Source: Prauserella aidingensis
GTDB lineage: Bacteria; Actinomycetota; Actinomycetes; Mycobacteriales; Pseudonocardiaceae
Assembly: GCF_024171865.1 (NCBI RefSeq)
Contig: NZ_JAMTCN010000021.1
Location: 27,012-91,011 of the forward strand
DNA length: 64,000 bases
Direction: 5' to 3'
The notes below the pieces were generated by a model. The model saw only the letters and a program-made list of their open reading frames with translations. It searched no databases and was not told where the DNA came from. Every line of letters starts with the position of its first letter. Position 1 is the first letter of the stretch. The translations under genes and the position numbers were made by a program. Of the stretch, positions 1-9,551 are shown piece by piece.

Positions 1-702
1 GCGCCCGCGCTCGCCTAGCAGGTTCTCCACCGGCACCCGGCAGTCGTCGAACGCCAGCTCGTGGGTGTCCGAGCAGTTCCAGCCGACCTTCGAGTACTTC
101 GGTGCCACCGTGAACCCGGACGTGCCCGACGGCACGAGGATCGCCGAGATCTCCTTGCCGCCGTCGGGCTTCGTGCCCGTGACCGCCGTGACCGTGACGA
201 CACTCGTGATGTCGGTGCCCGAGTTGGTGATGAACGACTTGCTGCCGTTGATGACCCAGCTGTCGCCGTCCACCGTGGCGCGTGTCTTCGTCGCCCCGGC
301 GTCCGATCCGCCACCCGGTTCGGTCAGCCCGAACGCGCCGAGCGCCTCGCCCGTGCACAGCGACGGCAACCACCGGCGCTTCTGCTCCTCGGTGCCGAAC
401 CGGTAGATCGGCATCGCACCCAGCGACACGCCCGCCTCGACCGTGACCGCCACCGAGGAGTCCACCCGGGCCAGCTCCTCGAGCGCCAGACAGAGGGCGA
501 AGTAGTCACCGCCCATGCCGCCGTACTCCTCGGCGACCGGCAGGCCGAACAGGCCCATCTCGCCCATCTTGGCGACGATCTCGTAGGGGAACTCCTCGCG
601 GATGTAGAAGTCCCCGATCACCGGCTTCACCTCGGACTGGGCGAAGTCGTGGACCGTCTTGCGCAGCGCTTCGTACTCGTCGTCGAGCCGGAAGTCGATC
701 AT
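1..702 (-). CDS. Acyl-CoA dehydrogenase, N-terminal 234 residues (cut by window edge)
   Basis: Flavin-dependent acyl-CoA dehydrogenase that would oxidise a short or branched acyl-CoA to the 2-enoyl-CoA. The start [14 protein letters not shown] is typical. The family segments [19 protein letters not shown] and [19 protein letters not shown] (FAD/substrate-binding region) are readable, followed by [12 protein letters not shown]. The frame stays open to base 1, so roughly the C-terminal 150 residues, including the catalytic glutamate, lie outside. Its ATG overlaps the stop of the carboxylase alpha subunit by 4 bp (ATGA at 699-702), so the two are translationally coupled. Placement after a methylcrotonyl-CoA-type carboxylase matches M. 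tuberculosis accD1-accA1-fadE19. Isovaleryl-CoA dehydrogenase is therefore the likeliest specificity, but the sequence alone does not prove it. Confidence 0.9.
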   Translation of the reverse strand, partial: MIDFRLDDEYEALRKTVHDFAQSEVKPVIGDFYIREEFPYEIVAKMGEMGLFGLPVAEEYGGMGGDYFALCLALEELARVDSSVAVTVEAGVSLGAMPIYRFGTEEQKRRWLPSLCTGEALGAFGLTEPGGGSDAGATKTRATVDGDSWVINGSKSFITNSGTDITSVVTVTAVTGTKPDGGKEISAILVPSGTSGFTVAPKYSKVGWNCSDTHELAFDDCRVPVENLLGERGR

Positions 703-2693
703 GATGTCTGCTCCTGAGGGGTGACCAGTGCGAGTTTCTCGTCGAGCGCGACCTGTTGGCCCGCCCGCACGGGGAGTTCGGTGACGACGCCGTCGACCGG
801 CGCGGTGATCGTGTGCTCCATCTTCATCGCCTCGACGACCAGCAACGGCGTTCCCGCCGTGACCTCGTCGCCCTGAGCGGCCTTGACGACCAGCACGGTG
901 CCCGGCATCGGGCTCGTCACCGGTCCCGCGTCGACGTCGTCGGCGCGCGCGGCCAGCAGGTTCGGCCGTTCCCCGACAGCCAGTCCGGCGCCGTCACGGC
1001 TCAACCACACGGTGCCGTCGGGTGCCTCCGCCCGCACGTAGCGCCGGTACTCGGATCCACAGTGGACGTCGAGGCCCGTCGCACGTCCGTCCGGACCACT
1101 GGGCACGCGGCGCGCCGACGCCGTGACCGGTTCGGCGTCACCCACCGTGACCCGGGCTCCGGAGGCAGGACCTTCGATCCGCACCAGCCGCTCGGTCTCG
1201 CCCGCACGCAGCAGGAACTCCACCCCGGCCGCGGCGCCCATCCGCCAGCCGCTCGGCACGTCCCACGGGTCCACGACCGGGCCGGCGGGTTCCAACGCGA
1301 GCAGCCGGTCGAGCGCCGCGGCGACGAAGAACTCCTCGGCCACGCCTCCGTCGGTGAGTTCGTCGAGTTTGCGCTCCACCATGCCCGTGTCGAGAGCACC
1401 CGAGCGGACGTCCTCATCGGACACGAGCCGTCGCAGGAACTCCACATTGGTCTGCAGCCCGAGAACGGCGGTGTCGGCCAGCGCCCGATCGAGCCGGTGC
1501 AGCGCTGATCCACGGTCGGGTCCCCACGCGATGACCTTGGCGAGCATGGGGTCGTAGTCGGACCCGACCCGGGTACCCTCGGACACGCCCGAGTCGACCC
1601 GCACGTGCGGCCCCGACGCCTCGACCAGTCCCAGCACGGTGCCGCCGGTGGGGACGAAGCCGCGAGCGGGATCCTCGGCGTAGACCCTCGCCTCCACGGC
1701 GTGCCCGTCGAGACGCACGTCGTCCTGGCCGATCGTGAGCGGTTCACCCGCGGCGATCCGCACCTGCCATTCGACCAGGTCGACGCCCGTGACCGCCTCG
1801 GTCACCGGATGCTCCACCTGCAGCCGGGTGTTCATCTCCATGAAGAAGAACTCGTCGGGGTCGGTCGCGGACACGATGAACTCGACCGTGCCCGCGCCCA
1901 CGTAGCCGACCGACCGTGCCGCCTCGGCAGCCGACGCTCCCATGCGCGCCCTGGCATCGGCGTCGAGCAGCGGCGACGGCGCCTCCTCGATGATCTTCTG
2001 GTGCCTGCGCTGCAGGCTGCACTCACGCTCACCGAGGTGCAGCACCGTGCCGTGGGCATCGGCCAGCACCTGGATCTCGATGTGCCGCGGTGTGTCGACG
2101 AACCGCTCCATCAACAACCGGTCGTCACCGAACGCCCCACGTGCCTCGCGCTGCGCCGCCTCGACCGCGGCCGCCAGTTCGCCGGGCTCGGTGACCAGCC
2201 GCATACCCTTGCCGCCGCCGCCCGCGGACGGTTTCAGCAGCACCGGATAGCCGACCTCCTCGGCGGCCGCGGCGTAGTCGACCACCTCGGACTTGCCCGG
2301 CACCACGGGCACACCCGCCGCCGACACCGTGGCCTTCGCGCGGATCTTGTCCCCCATGGCGTCGATCGCCGAGGTCGGCGGGCCGATGAACACGATGCCC
2401 GCATCGCCGCAGGCCGCCGCGAACTCCGCGTTCTCGGCCAGGAAGCCGTAGCCGGGGTGCACCGCCTGCGCTCCGGTGTCGACCGCCGCCTTCACGACGT
2501 CCGGAACGGACAGATAGCTCCGGGCCGCCTCCGCCGGACCGAGGCGCACGGCCACGTCCGCCTCACGGGTGTGCCGGGCGTCGGCGTCGGCGTCGCTGTA
2601 GACGGCCACCGAACGGATCCCCATGCGCCGCAACGTGGCGATGACGCGGACGGCGATCTCGCCGCGATTGGCCACCAGAACCGTGTCGAACAT
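699..2693 (-). CDS. accA1: Biotin-dependent acyl-CoA carboxylase alpha subunit (methylcrotonyl-CoA type)
   Basis: 664-residue subunit that carboxylates biotin with ATP and bicarbonate and carries the biotin. It holds an N-terminal biotin carboxylase domain ([19 protein letters not shown]-grasp glycine loop [24 protein letters not shown]) and a C-terminal biotinyl domain with the EAMKMEH biotinylation motif. The ATG at 2693 puts the family start [13 protein letters not shown] first and lies 20 bp after the beta-subunit stop; longer upstream reading is non-homologous. The gene is second in a three-gene minus-strand operon. With the beta subunit it should form methylcrotonyl-CoA carboxylase of leucine degradation (AccA1 type). 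Propionyl- or acetyl-CoA as substrate cannot be excluded from sequence alone. Confidence 0.9.
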   Translation of the reverse strand: MFDTVLVANRGEIAVRVIATLRRMGIRSVAVYSDADADARHTREADVAVRLGPAEAARSYLSVPDVVKAAVDTGAQAVHPGYGFLAENAEFAAACGDAGIVFIGPPTSAIDAMGDKIRAKATVSAAGVPVVPGKSEVVDYAAAAEEVGYPVLLKPSAGGGGKGMRLVTEPGELAAAVEAAQREARGAFGDDRLLMERFVDTPRHIEIQVLADAHGTVLHLGERECSLQRRHQKIIEEAPSPLLDADARARMGASAAEAARSVGYVGAGTVEFIVSATDPDEFFFMEMNTRLQVEHPVTEAVTGVDLVEWQVRIAAGEPLTIGQDDVRLDGHAVEARVYAEDPARGFVPTGGTVLGLVEASGPHVRVDSGVSEGTRVGSDYDPMLAKVIAWGPDRGSALHRLDRALADTAVLGLQTNVEFLRRLVSDEDVRSGALDTGMVERKLDELTDGGVAEEFFVAAALDRLLALEPAGPVVDPWDVPSGWRMGAAAGVEFLLRAGETERLVRIEGPASGARVTVGDAEPVTASARRVPSGPDGRATGLDVHCGSEYRRYVRAEAPDGTVWLSRDGAGLAVGERPNLLAARADDVDAGPVTSPMPGTVLVVKAAQGDEVTAGTPLLVVEAMKMEHTITAPVDGVVTELPVRAGQQVALDEKLALVTPQEQTS

Positions 2694-2713
2694 GCCTGTC
2701 GAACCGCCCTCTC

Positions 2714-4327
2714 TCACATCCGGAAGACGCCGTAGCCGACCGGCTCCAGCGGTGCGTTGGCCGACGCCGACAGGGCCAGGCCCAGCACCGTCCTGGTGTC
2801 GGCGGGATCGATGACGCCGTCGTCCCACAGCCGCGCGGTCGAGTAGTAGGGATTGCCCTGCTCCTCGTACTGCTCGCGGATCGGCTCCTTGAACGACTCC
2901 TCCTCGTCGGCGGACCACTCCTCGCCGCGAGCCTCGATGGTGTCCCGCCGCACGGTCGAGAGCACCGACGCGGCCTGCTCGCCGCCCATCACCGAGATGC
3001 GCGCGTTCGGCCACATCCACAGGAACCGCGGCGAGTACGCCCGGCCGCACATCGAATAGTTACCGGCACCGAACGAACCGCCGATGATCACCGTGAACTT
3101 CGGCACCCGCGCGCAGGCCACCGCGGTGACCATCTTCGCGCCGTGCTTGGCGATCCCGCCTGCCTCGTAGTCCTTGCCGACCATGAAGCCCGTGATGTTC
3201 TGCAGGAACACGAGCGGAATCGAGCGCTTGTCGCACAGTTCGATGAAGTGGGCGCCCTTCATGGCCGACTCGGCGAACAGCACGCCGTTGTTGGCGATGA
3301 TCCCGACCGGATGCCCGTGGATGCGGGCGAACCCGGTGACGAGCGTCGTGCCGTACTCCTTCTTGAACTCGGCGAACCTGCTGCCGTCGACGACGCGGGC
3401 GATCACCTCGCGCACGTCGTAGGGCGTCCGCGAGTCGGTGGGCACGACGCCGTACAGCTCGCGCGGGTCGGCGGCGGGCTCCTCGACGGGCTCGACGTCC
3501 CACGGCTTCGATTCCCGCGGCCCGAGCGTCGAGACGATCGAGCGCACGATCCGCAGCGCGTCGGCGTCGTCGGTGGCGAGATGGTCGGTGACACCGGACT
3601 GTCGCGAGTGGACATCCCCGCCGCCGAGCTCCTCGGCCGTGACGACCTCACCGGTCGCCGCCTTCACCAGCGGCGGCCCGCCCAGGAAGATCGTGCCCTG
3701 GTTGCGCACGATCACCGCCTCGTCGCTCATCGCGGGCACGTACGCGCCACCCGCGGTGCACGATCCGAGGACGGCGGCGATCTGCGGGATGCCGCGGGCC
3801 GACATCGTGGCCTGGTTGTAGAAGATGCGGCCGAAGTGCTCCCGGTCGGGGAACACCTCGTCCTGCCGCGGAAGGAACGCTCCGCCGGAGTCGACGAGGT
3901 AGAGGCACGGCAGGTTGTTGTGCAACGCCACTTCCTGCGCGCGCAGGTGCTTCTTGACCGTCAGCGGGTAGTACGTTCCGCCCTTGACGGTGGCGTCGTT
4001 GGCGACGATCACGCATTCACGCCCGGACACGCGGCCGATGCCGGCGATGATGCCCGCGGCGGGCGCCTCGTCGTCGTAGAGCCCGGTCGCCGCGAGCGGA
4101 GACAGCTCGAGGAACGCCGAACCCGGGTCCAGCAGCGCGTCGACCCGGTCGCGCGGCAGCAGCTTGCCACGTTCCACATGCCGGGAGCGCGCCTTCTCCG
4201 GCCCGCCCAGCCGGGTGGCGGCGAGCCGCTTGCGCAGATCTTCGACCAACTCACCGTGTCCTGCGACGTTGCGGGAGTACGCCTCGCTGTTCGGATCAGC
4301 GTGGCTGGCGAGCGCCGGACCGTCCAT
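2714..4327 (-). CDS. accD1: Acyl-CoA carboxylase carboxyltransferase (beta) subunit, methylcrotonyl-CoA type
   Basis: 537-residue carboxyltransferase that moves CO2 from biotin to the acyl-CoA. Both crotonase-like halves are present. The N half has [18 protein letters not shown] and [18 protein letters not shown]; the C half has [35 protein letters not shown] and [18 protein letters not shown]. The segments [18 protein letters not shown] and [19 protein letters not shown] are characteristic of the methylcrotonyl-CoA carboxylase branch. The ATG at 4327 is preceded by a weak GAGG and lies within 60 bp of two palindromic operators. It is the first gene of the operon, so these operators probably control all three enzymes. 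Confidence 0.9.
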   Translation of the reverse strand: MDGPALASHADPNSEAYSRNVAGHGELVEDLRKRLAATRLGGPEKARSRHVERGKLLPRDRVDALLDPGSAFLELSPLAATGLYDDEAPAAGIIAGIGRVSGRECVIVANDATVKGGTYYPLTVKKHLRAQEVALHNNLPCLYLVDSGGAFLPRQDEVFPDREHFGRIFYNQATMSARGIPQIAAVLGSCTAGGAYVPAMSDEAVIVRNQGTIFLGGPPLVKAATGEVVTAEELGGGDVHSRQSGVTDHLATDDADALRIVRSIVSTLGPRESKPWDVEPVEEPAADPRELYGVVPTDSRTPYDVREVIARVVDGSRFAEFKKEYGTTLVTGFARIHGHPVGIIANNGVLFAESAMKGAHFIELCDKRSIPLVFLQNITGFMVGKDYEAGGIAKHGAKMVTAVACARVPKFTVIIGGSFGAGNYSMCGRAYSPRFLWMWPNARISVMGGEQAASVLSTVRRDTIEARGEEWSADEEESFKEPIREQYEEQGNPYYSTARLWDDGVIDPADTRTVLGLALSASANAPLEPVGYGVFRM

Positions 4328-4333
4328 GACACA

Positions 4334-4391
4334 CCTCAGGGTTAGCAGCCGTTAACACCGGATCCGATGTTAGAGGCTACTAACCCTGAGG
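4334..4391. promoter_or_regulatory. Paired TetR-type operators in front of the carboxylase operon
   Basis: Two 16-bp palindromes of form GTTAG-N6-YTAAC lie upstream of accD1: GTTAGCAGCCGTTAAC at 4341-4356 and GTTAGAGGCTACTAAC at 4369-4384, 28 bp apart centre to centre. They sit inside a larger perfect 12-bp inverted repeat (CCTCAGGGTTAG at 4334-4345, CTAACCCTGAGG at 4380-4391). A third copy lies in front of the nearby tetR gene. The arrangement is what an autoregulated TetR repressor of the operon would leave. M. tuberculosis BkaR, a TetR protein of branched-chain keto-acid catabolism, is the closest known analogue; binding here is inferred. Confidence 0.75.
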
Positions 4392-4428
4392 TCCAGGCAT
4401 TCGGCGGGAAAACCCGCCGTAATCCACG

Positions 4429-5226
4429 TCAACCTGCCGCGCCCTCCAGTGCGGACAGGTAACCGTGCTCCTGACCGGCGGCGTTCGGGTGATACGACTC
4501 GTCGATCGGCCACGTCACACTGTGCAGCCACCAGTCGCCCGAGCAGATCTCGTGACCGTCGAACTCGTCACGAACGTCCACGAACGTGAAGCCGGCCGCG
4601 GCGGCACGCTCGGAGATCGTGTCCACGAGAGCGTCGGCCCCCGAGTTGATGGCCGCCCGCTTGGTGTCGCTCAGCCCGGCGTTGCAGGAACCGCCGATCT
4701 CGTAGAAGTTCGGATAGCCGAGGACGAACACCTCGGCGTTCGGCGCTTCGGCCCTGATCTCGTCATACACGCCGTCGAGCAGGCCCGGCAGCGTGGTGCG
4801 GACATATTCCTTGGCCCGGTCGACCCGGTCGACACAACCCTGGTCGAAGCTCGTCGTGCAGTCGATCATGACGTCGACGAAGCCGGCGTCGTTGCCACCG
4901 ACCGACACCGTGACGAGATCGGTGTCGGCGGAGAGCGTGTCGGCCTGCGCGAGCACGTCGCCGGTGCGCGCCCCCAGGCAGGCCGCGAAGTCGAAGTCAC
5001 CGATGCCGTTGGAGTCCGCGTAGAGCTGCGGGTAGGCGTTCGCGCTGCGCTTGCAGCCACCCGAATCGCCGTAGTCGCCCGCACCGACGCCGCTGGAGTA
5101 GGAGTCGCCGAGGGCGACGTAGCTGTCGTAGGCGGTCGCCTCGACCGCTCCTGCCGTTGCCGTGCCGCCGACCATCGCCAGTGCGGCGACCGCCGCCGCG
5201 GTGACGATGCGGGAACCTTTGACCAT
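4429..5226 (-). CDS. Secreted SGNH/GDSL-family esterase or lipase
   Basis: 265-residue secreted hydrolase. A Sec signal peptide of about 27 residues (MVKGSR, then an Ala/Val-rich core ending near ATAGA) is followed by the SGNH blocks: GDSYSSG with nucleophile Ser42 (block I), SVGGNDAGF (block III Asn) and DESYHPN (block V Asp and His). Six cysteines in the mature part suggest three disulfides, as in Streptomyces secreted GDSL lipases and phospholipases. The ATG at 5226 follows a GAAAGG-type ribosome site; upstream reading gives no signal-peptide-like start. It lies between tetR and the operon that tetR probably controls, on the same strand as the operon. Its natural ester substrate is unknown. 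Confidence 0.85.
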   Translation of the reverse strand: MVKGSRIVTAAAVAALAMVGGTATAGAVEATAYDSYVALGDSYSSGVGAGDYGDSGGCKRSANAYPQLYADSNGIGDFDFAACLGARTGDVLAQADTLSADTDLVTVSVGGNDAGFVDVMIDCTTSFDQGCVDRVDRAKEYVRTTLPGLLDGVYDEIRAEAPNAEVFVLGYPNFYEIGGSCNAGLSDTKRAAINSGADALVDTISERAAAAGFTFVDVRDEFDGHEICSGDWWLHSVTWPIDESYHPNAAGQEHGYLSALEGAAG

Positions 5227-5345
5227 CTCGGGCCGCCTTTCCGTTTGCCGTTGGCCGGACAGACGAATACCAGCGGCGACGGCCCGAAAAGGAGGGAAAG
5301 TTCCCGAGTTACCTCGCACGGATCAAATCGGAAGTCGCACAGGAG

Positions 5346-5361
5346 GTTAGCGTTCACTAAC
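5346..5361. promoter_or_regulatory. Third TetR-type operator, in front of tetR
   Basis: GTTAGCGTTCACTAAC is the same GTTAG-N6-CTAAC palindrome as the two copies before the carboxylase operon. It begins 37 bp upstream of the tetR ATG and about 120 bp upstream of the divergent esterase start, so it is placed for autoregulation of tetR and possibly of the esterase. Confidence 0.75.
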
Positions 5362-5382
5362 TTCGTCCCGTACAGTGACATC

Positions 5383-6048
5383 ATGATCCCCAGCGCCGCG
5401 TCGGGCTCCGCAGCCGGCTCCACCGCTTCAGCAGGGTCCGCAGCTTCGCCCTCCGGGGCCTCGCCGTCCGCAGCGTCGCCGTCGGGCGGCGGGAAGCCGT
5501 CCCGGCGGGATCAGATCCTGGCCGCGGCCGCCGAACTGTTCGCCCAGCACGGCTTCCGCGGGGTCGGGATCGACGACATCGGCGCGGCCGTCGGGATCAC
5601 CGGTCCGGCACTGTACCGCCACTTCCGCAGCAAGGACGCCATGTTGGGCGAAATGCTGACGGGCATCAGCGAATACCTGCTGGCGGGCGGCACGGAACGC
5701 GTCGGCAGGCCGGGCGACCCCGACGAGGTCCTGGCGGGCCTCGTCCGGTTCCACGTGGACTTCGCGCTGCAGCAACCCGCGCTGATCACCGTCCACGAAC
5801 GCAGCCTGGCGAGCCTCGCCGACGAGGACCGCAGGCGCGTGCGCCGCCTGCAGCGGCAGTACGTCGAAGCGTGGGTCACGGCGCTGCGCGCGGCCGTCCC
5901 CCGCCTGGACGAACCTCACGCCCGCTCCGCGGCGCACGCGGTGTTCGGGCTCATCAACTCGACCCCGCACAACCGGCACCTTCCCCACGAGGACCTGGCG
6001 GAACTGCTCACCCGGCTCGCGCTCGGAGCGCTGTACGCGGCGAAATGA
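5383..6048 (+). CDS. TetR/AcrR-family transcriptional repressor, probably of the carboxylase operon
   Basis: 221 residues. A low-complexity Ser/Ala/Gly/Pro N-terminus of about 40 residues precedes the TetR helix-turn-helix (RRDQILAAAAELFAQHGF, then GIDDIGAAVGITGPALYRHFRSKDAML), and a helical ligand/dimer domain follows (FHVDFALQQPALITVHERSL). The ATG at 5383 lies 21 bp after the palindrome at 5346-5361. The same palindrome occurs twice before accD1, so this protein most likely represses both itself and leucine/isovalerate catabolism, as BkaR (Rv2506) does in mycobacteria. The inducer is presumably an acyl-CoA. Function by family is sure; the target list is inferred. Confidence 0.85.
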   Translation: MIPSAASGSAAGSTASAGSAASPSGASPSAASPSGGGKPSRRDQILAAAAELFAQHGFRGVGIDDIGAAVGITGPALYRHFRSKDAMLGEMLTGISEYLLAGGTERVGRPGDPDEVLAGLVRFHVDFALQQPALITVHERSLASLADEDRRRVRRLQRQYVEAWVTALRAAVPRLDEPHARSAAHAVFGLINSTPHNRHLPHEDLAELLTRLALGALYAAK

Positions 6049-6121
6049 CGCGCCCGTGGCCGGCGTCGCGACGACGATCACCCCTGCGGGCGCGCGACGA
6101 TCACGGCGCGTCTGGTGTTTG

Positions 6122-6610
6122 ATGACACCCGTGCACGAGGAAGGAACGCCGTCACGGCTCGTCGAAACCGCGCAGCGGGCGCTGCTCGCCATGCGCCTGG
6201 GCGACGACGCCGGTGCGATCGAAGCGGCGGCGCTCGAAGCGCTCGCCACCGACGACACGCGCGCGCTCATGCTGCTGTTGTTCCGCACCTGCAGCGACAT
6301 GGTCACGACCCTCGGCGACGGGGGCGCCGCGCCGGTCAAGGTGCAGGTCTTCGACTCCGAGGGCGAAGAGGTCACGATCGACGACGCCGAGCCGCCCGTG
6401 CGCACCGCCGTCCGCACGCTGCTGGCGGAGGTCCACGGCAACACCGACGACGCGAGCGAGCAGCTGGAGATCGCGCTCGCCAACGCCTCGCCGGACGAGG
6501 TGGAGAGCCTGGTCGTGCAGGCGCTGCGCTGGACGATGCGACTGTCGACCGCGTGCCTGGAACGGGATCTGCCCGTCGAACCGTGGATCGCCGAGGCCCT
6601 CCTCGACTGA
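6122..6610 (+). CDS. Conserved hypothetical acidic protein
   Basis: About 162 residues, predicted all-helical and acidic, with no signal peptide or membrane segment. Repeated Ala/Leu/Asp helices (ETAQRALLAMRLGDDAGAIE, LMLLLFRTCSDMVTTL, VESLVVQALRWTMRLSTAC) resemble uncharacterised actinobacterial proteins and suggest a small regulatory or adaptor fold. I do not recognise a domain. The ATG at 6122 lacks a clear ribosome site; the in-frame GTG at 6131 is an alternative. It stands between tetR and the pucR-type regulator on the same strand, with a short gap to each, and may be co-transcribed with either. Confidence 0.6.
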   Translation: MTPVHEEGTPSRLVETAQRALLAMRLGDDAGAIEAAALEALATDDTRALMLLLFRTCSDMVTTLGDGGAAPVKVQVFDSEGEEVTIDDAEPPVRTAVRTLLAEVHGNTDDASEQLEIALANASPDEVESLVVQALRWTMRLSTACLERDLPVEPWIAEALLD

Positions 6611-6714
6611 ACCCCGCCCAGCACCATCCGGCGCGCTCCGGGGCGACGTGAGGCTTCGGCCGAGATCGCGGCGGTATGCTCGCCGCCCATGACGAGCAGT
6701 ACGTCCGGCAGCCG

Positions 6715-8274
6715 ATGATCACCGTCCGCACGGTCGTCGACCGCGTGGGGCCGACGCTGCTGCACGCGCTGCACCTGCCGGACGAGTCGGCCGCGGTCAC
6801 CGACGTCGTCATCGCCGAACCCGCCGCCACCACACCGGGCGCGGGCGATCTCGTGCTGGGCGTCGCCGTCCCGGACACCGACGCGGCCGTAGCGCTGCTG
6901 AAGGACTCGGCACGGCGTGACGCCACGGCGGTGTTGATCAAGACCCCGGTCGCGCAGGAGCCTGCGGTCCGCGGGGCCGCCAGGCGCGCGGGCATCGGCC
7001 TGGTCGAGGTGCACGAGGCCACGGCCTGGGCCCAGCTCGTGTGGCTGCTGCGCACCGTGCTGGACGCCGAGGCCGACGAGTCCGACACACTCGAGGCGGA
7101 CCCTGCCGCGGGCGACCTGTTCCGGCTCGCCGACGCGGTGGCCTCGGTCGTCGACGCTCCGGTGACGATCGAGGACACCAACTCGCGCGTGCTGGCCTAC
7201 TCCGCGCGGCAGGACCTCACCGACCCGGCACGCGTGGCCACGATCGTCGGCAGGCGCATCCCCGACGACGTGCTCGCCCGGTTCCGCTCCCGCGGCGTCT
7301 TCCGCGACCTCACCCGCGGCAGGCAGACGATCTTCGTGCCCGGCCAGAAGGACGGGACACTGCCGCGGCTGATCGCGCCGGTGCGCATGGGCGGCGAACT
7401 GCTCGGCTCGATGTGGGCCGTCGTCGACGGTCCCGTGCCCGACGAGCGGGCCGCCGCGTTCGCCGACACCGCCCCGGTCGTGGCGCTGCACCTGCTACGG
7501 CGGCGGGCCCACTCCGACGTCCGCCGCCGCGCCTACGCCGAGGTCCTACGGGAGCTGCTGCACGGCGAGGCCGGGCCGCGCAAGGCCGTCGCGGAACTGG
7601 GACTGACCGAGCAGCCGCACCGCGTCGTCGTCATCGACACGCCGGGAGGGGACACGCTCGACGGCGAGGGCATGCGGCTCGCGCTGCTGGAACGGCTGTC
7701 CCAGGGCATCGGCAGGCAGCCCGTGGCGGCCGAGCACGCCGGTCTGCTGTACGCGGTCGTCCCCGAGGAGGGAGGCGCTGGAGCGTGGCCTCAGCTGCGG
7801 TCGGCGCTCGAGGACATGCAGGCAGGGCCGAAGGCGGGCGAGGTACGTGCGGCCGCGGGCGGTGCCTACGAACTGGGCGAGCTGCCCGCGTCCCGCGCCG
7901 AGGCCGACGAGGCGCTGGGACTGCTGCGGGCGGACATCGTGCCGGGCCGGACCGTCACGTTCGACGAGGTGTGGACCCCTCTGACGCTGCACCGCACGGC
8001 CACGGCCGCCCACTCCGCACACGTGACCGCCCTGGGCCCGCTGCCCACGCTCGTCGAACACGACCAGGCGCACGGCACCGAGTACGTCGACACGCTGTAC
8101 CACTGGCTGCGCCATCCCGGCGATCCGCGCAGCGCGGCCGCGGCCCTCCAGGTGCACCCCAACACGCTGCGGTACCGCATGCGCAAGCTGCTGGACCTCG
8201 CCGGTCTGGACCTCGACGATCCCGATGTCCGGCTGGCCCTCGTCGCGCAGCTGCTCACCCTCCGCTGGTCGTGA
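6715..8274 (+). CDS. PucR-family transcriptional regulator
   Basis: 519-residue activator-type regulator. The N-terminal PucR sensor region begins ITVRTVVDRVGPTLLHALHLPD. The middle region carries a GGDEF-like fold typical of CdaR/PucR proteins (PHRVVVIDTPGG, VAAEHAGLLYAVVPEEGG). The C-terminus has the PucR-type helix-turn-helix HPNTLRYRMRKLLDLAGLDLDD. The start at 6715 matches the family N-terminus; an in-frame ATG at 6676 would add 13 unlike residues. Bacillus AdeR, a PucR-family protein, activates alanine dehydrogenase. An ald gene lies 1.3 kb downstream here, so control of ald is plausible but not shown. Confidence 0.8.
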   Translation: MITVRTVVDRVGPTLLHALHLPDESAAVTDVVIAEPAATTPGAGDLVLGVAVPDTDAAVALLKDSARRDATAVLIKTPVAQEPAVRGAARRAGIGLVEVHEATAWAQLVWLLRTVLDAEADESDTLEADPAAGDLFRLADAVASVVDAPVTIEDTNSRVLAYSARQDLTDPARVATIVGRRIPDDVLARFRSRGVFRDLTRGRQTIFVPGQKDGTLPRLIAPVRMGGELLGSMWAVVDGPVPDERAAAFADTAPVVALHLLRRRAHSDVRRRAYAEVLRELLHGEAGPRKAVAELGLTEQPHRVVVIDTPGGDTLDGEGMRLALLERLSQGIGRQPVAAEHAGLLYAVVPEEGGAGAWPQLRSALEDMQAGPKAGEVRAAAGGAYELGELPASRAEADEALGLLRADIVPGRTVTFDEVWTPLTLHRTATAAHSAHVTALGPLPTLVEHDQAHGTEYVDTLYHWLRHPGDPRSAAAALQVHPNTLRYRMRKLLDLAGLDLDDPDVRLALVAQLLTLRWS

Positions 8275-8275
8275 T

Positions 8276-8309
8276 CACCACGCCCCGACGGTCACCACGC
8301 CCCGACGGT
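8276..8309. repeat. Tandem 17-bp duplication between convergent genes
   Basis: CACCACGCCCCGACGGT occurs twice head to tail (8276-8292 and 8293-8309) directly after the pucR stop, followed by degenerate GGGCACCACG-like copies to about 8343. It is non-coding and fills the gap between the convergent pucR and oxidoreductase genes. Confidence 0.75.
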
Positions 8310-8386
8310 CACCGGGCACGACCGGGCACCACGGGGCACCACGGCCACGACAGCGAGCGTGGTCACGAGTGGCTCCGAGTCCCCGG

Positions 8387-9352
8387 TCACGTCGGCGGGT
8401 TCACGGCGAGCAGGGTCTTGCCCGCCGTGGACCGGTCGTCGATGGCGGCGTGGGCGTCGGCAGCGCGTTCCAGCGGGTGGACCGCTCCGATCCGCGGCCG
8501 CAACCGACCTGCCGCCACCTCCGCGAGGGCCTCGCGCGCGCAGGCGTGCAGTGTCTCCGGCGCGGCGTCGAGCCCGCCCGTGACGGTGACACCCCGCGCC
8601 CGCGCCTGCTCGGCGGGTATGTCGGTCATGGCGCCGCTCGCCATCCCGTGGACGACCATGCGGCCGCCGGGTGCGAGCAGGCCGAACGCCGCGTGCCCGA
8701 CGTCGCCGCCGACCCCGTCGTAGACGACGTCGACCTCGCCGACCGCGTCCCGCACGGCGTCCGTCCACCGCGGGTCGCGGTAGTCGACGGCGTGGGACGC
8801 GCCCGCGTCCCGGGCGAGCCTGCCCTTACGTTCACCGCCCGCCGCGGCGACCACGACCGCCCCCGCGCCGGCCGCGAGCTGCACGAGCAGACCACCCACG
8901 CCGCCCGCGGCCGCCTCCACGAGCACCCGCTCCCCCGGCCGCGGCGCGGCGGCGCGGTGCAGCAGCACCGCCGTCCGCCCGTCGGCGAGGACCGCCACCG
9001 CGTCCGTCATCGCCACTCCGTCGGGCACGGGCAGGAGCCGGTCGGCCGCGGCGACCGCGTGCTCGGCGTAGCCGCCGCTGCCCGACAGACCGCTCACCAC
9101 GCGGGATCCGACGAGTGCGGGATCGACACCGTCGCCGATCCGCGCCACCACGCCCCCGACGCCGTTTCCCGGGATGAGCGGCGGCTGCCACGCGAACGGC
9201 CCACGTCCGGCGCGCAGCTGCGTCTCGACGAACGTGACCCCCGCGTACTCGACGTCGATCAGCACCTCACCGCGTCGTGGCTCCGGGATCGCCGCCTCGC
9301 CGGGCCGCAGTACGTCGGGGCCGCCCGGCTTCGTCCACCACACCGCTCGCAT
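8387..9352 (-). CDS. NADPH:quinone oxidoreductase-like, zinc-independent MDR-family enzyme
   Basis: 321-residue medium-chain dehydrogenase/reductase. It has the GroES-like N-domain (MRAVWWTKPGGPDVLRPGE, then PLIPGNGVGGVVARIGDGVD) and a Rossmann domain with the AAAGGVGGLLVQLA motif typical of QOR. The structural and catalytic zinc cysteines of alcohol dehydrogenases are absent. It should reduce quinones or activated enones with NAD(P)H in the cytoplasm; the substrate is unknown. The ATG at 9352 begins the family consensus MRAV. It is divergent from ald with a near-palindrome at 9369-9386 right after its start, so the two genes may share a regulator. Confidence 0.85.
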   Translation of the reverse strand: MRAVWWTKPGGPDVLRPGEAAIPEPRRGEVLIDVEYAGVTFVETQLRAGRGPFAWQPPLIPGNGVGGVVARIGDGVDPALVGSRVVSGLSGSGGYAEHAVAAADRLLPVPDGVAMTDAVAVLADGRTAVLLHRAAAPRPGERVLVEAAAGGVGGLLVQLAAGAGAVVVAAAGGERKGRLARDAGASHAVDYRDPRWTDAVRDAVGEVDVVYDGVGGDVGHAAFGLLAPGGRMVVHGMASGAMTDIPAEQARARGVTVTGGLDAAPETLHACAREALAEVAAGRLRPRIGAVHPLERAADAHAAIDDRSTAGKTLLAVNPPT

Positions 9353-9368
9353 GACGATCACTCTGCGA

Positions 9369-9386
9369 CCTCCAGTCGACTGAAGG
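9369..9386. promoter_or_regulatory. Near-palindrome in the oxidoreductase/ald divergent region
   Basis: CCTCCAGTCGACTGAAGG is an 18-bp palindrome with one mismatched pair and a perfect 10-bp core CAGTCGACTG. It lies 17 bp upstream of the oxidoreductase ATG and about 165 bp before the ald start. Operator function is inferred from symmetry and position only. Confidence 0.45.
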
Positions 9387-9551
9387 TCAAGTGTTGTCAT
9401 TCGAGGACCACTCGACCCGCCGATGATTGTCTTCGCAGCACGATGACACCGCCGTCCGGGTGGTTCACCGTGGTCGGAGACACCATTCCCACAAGGAAGC
9501 GCAAAGCAGCGCCCGTCCCGCCGACAGGTGGGCGCGATCGAGGAGGAAGCC

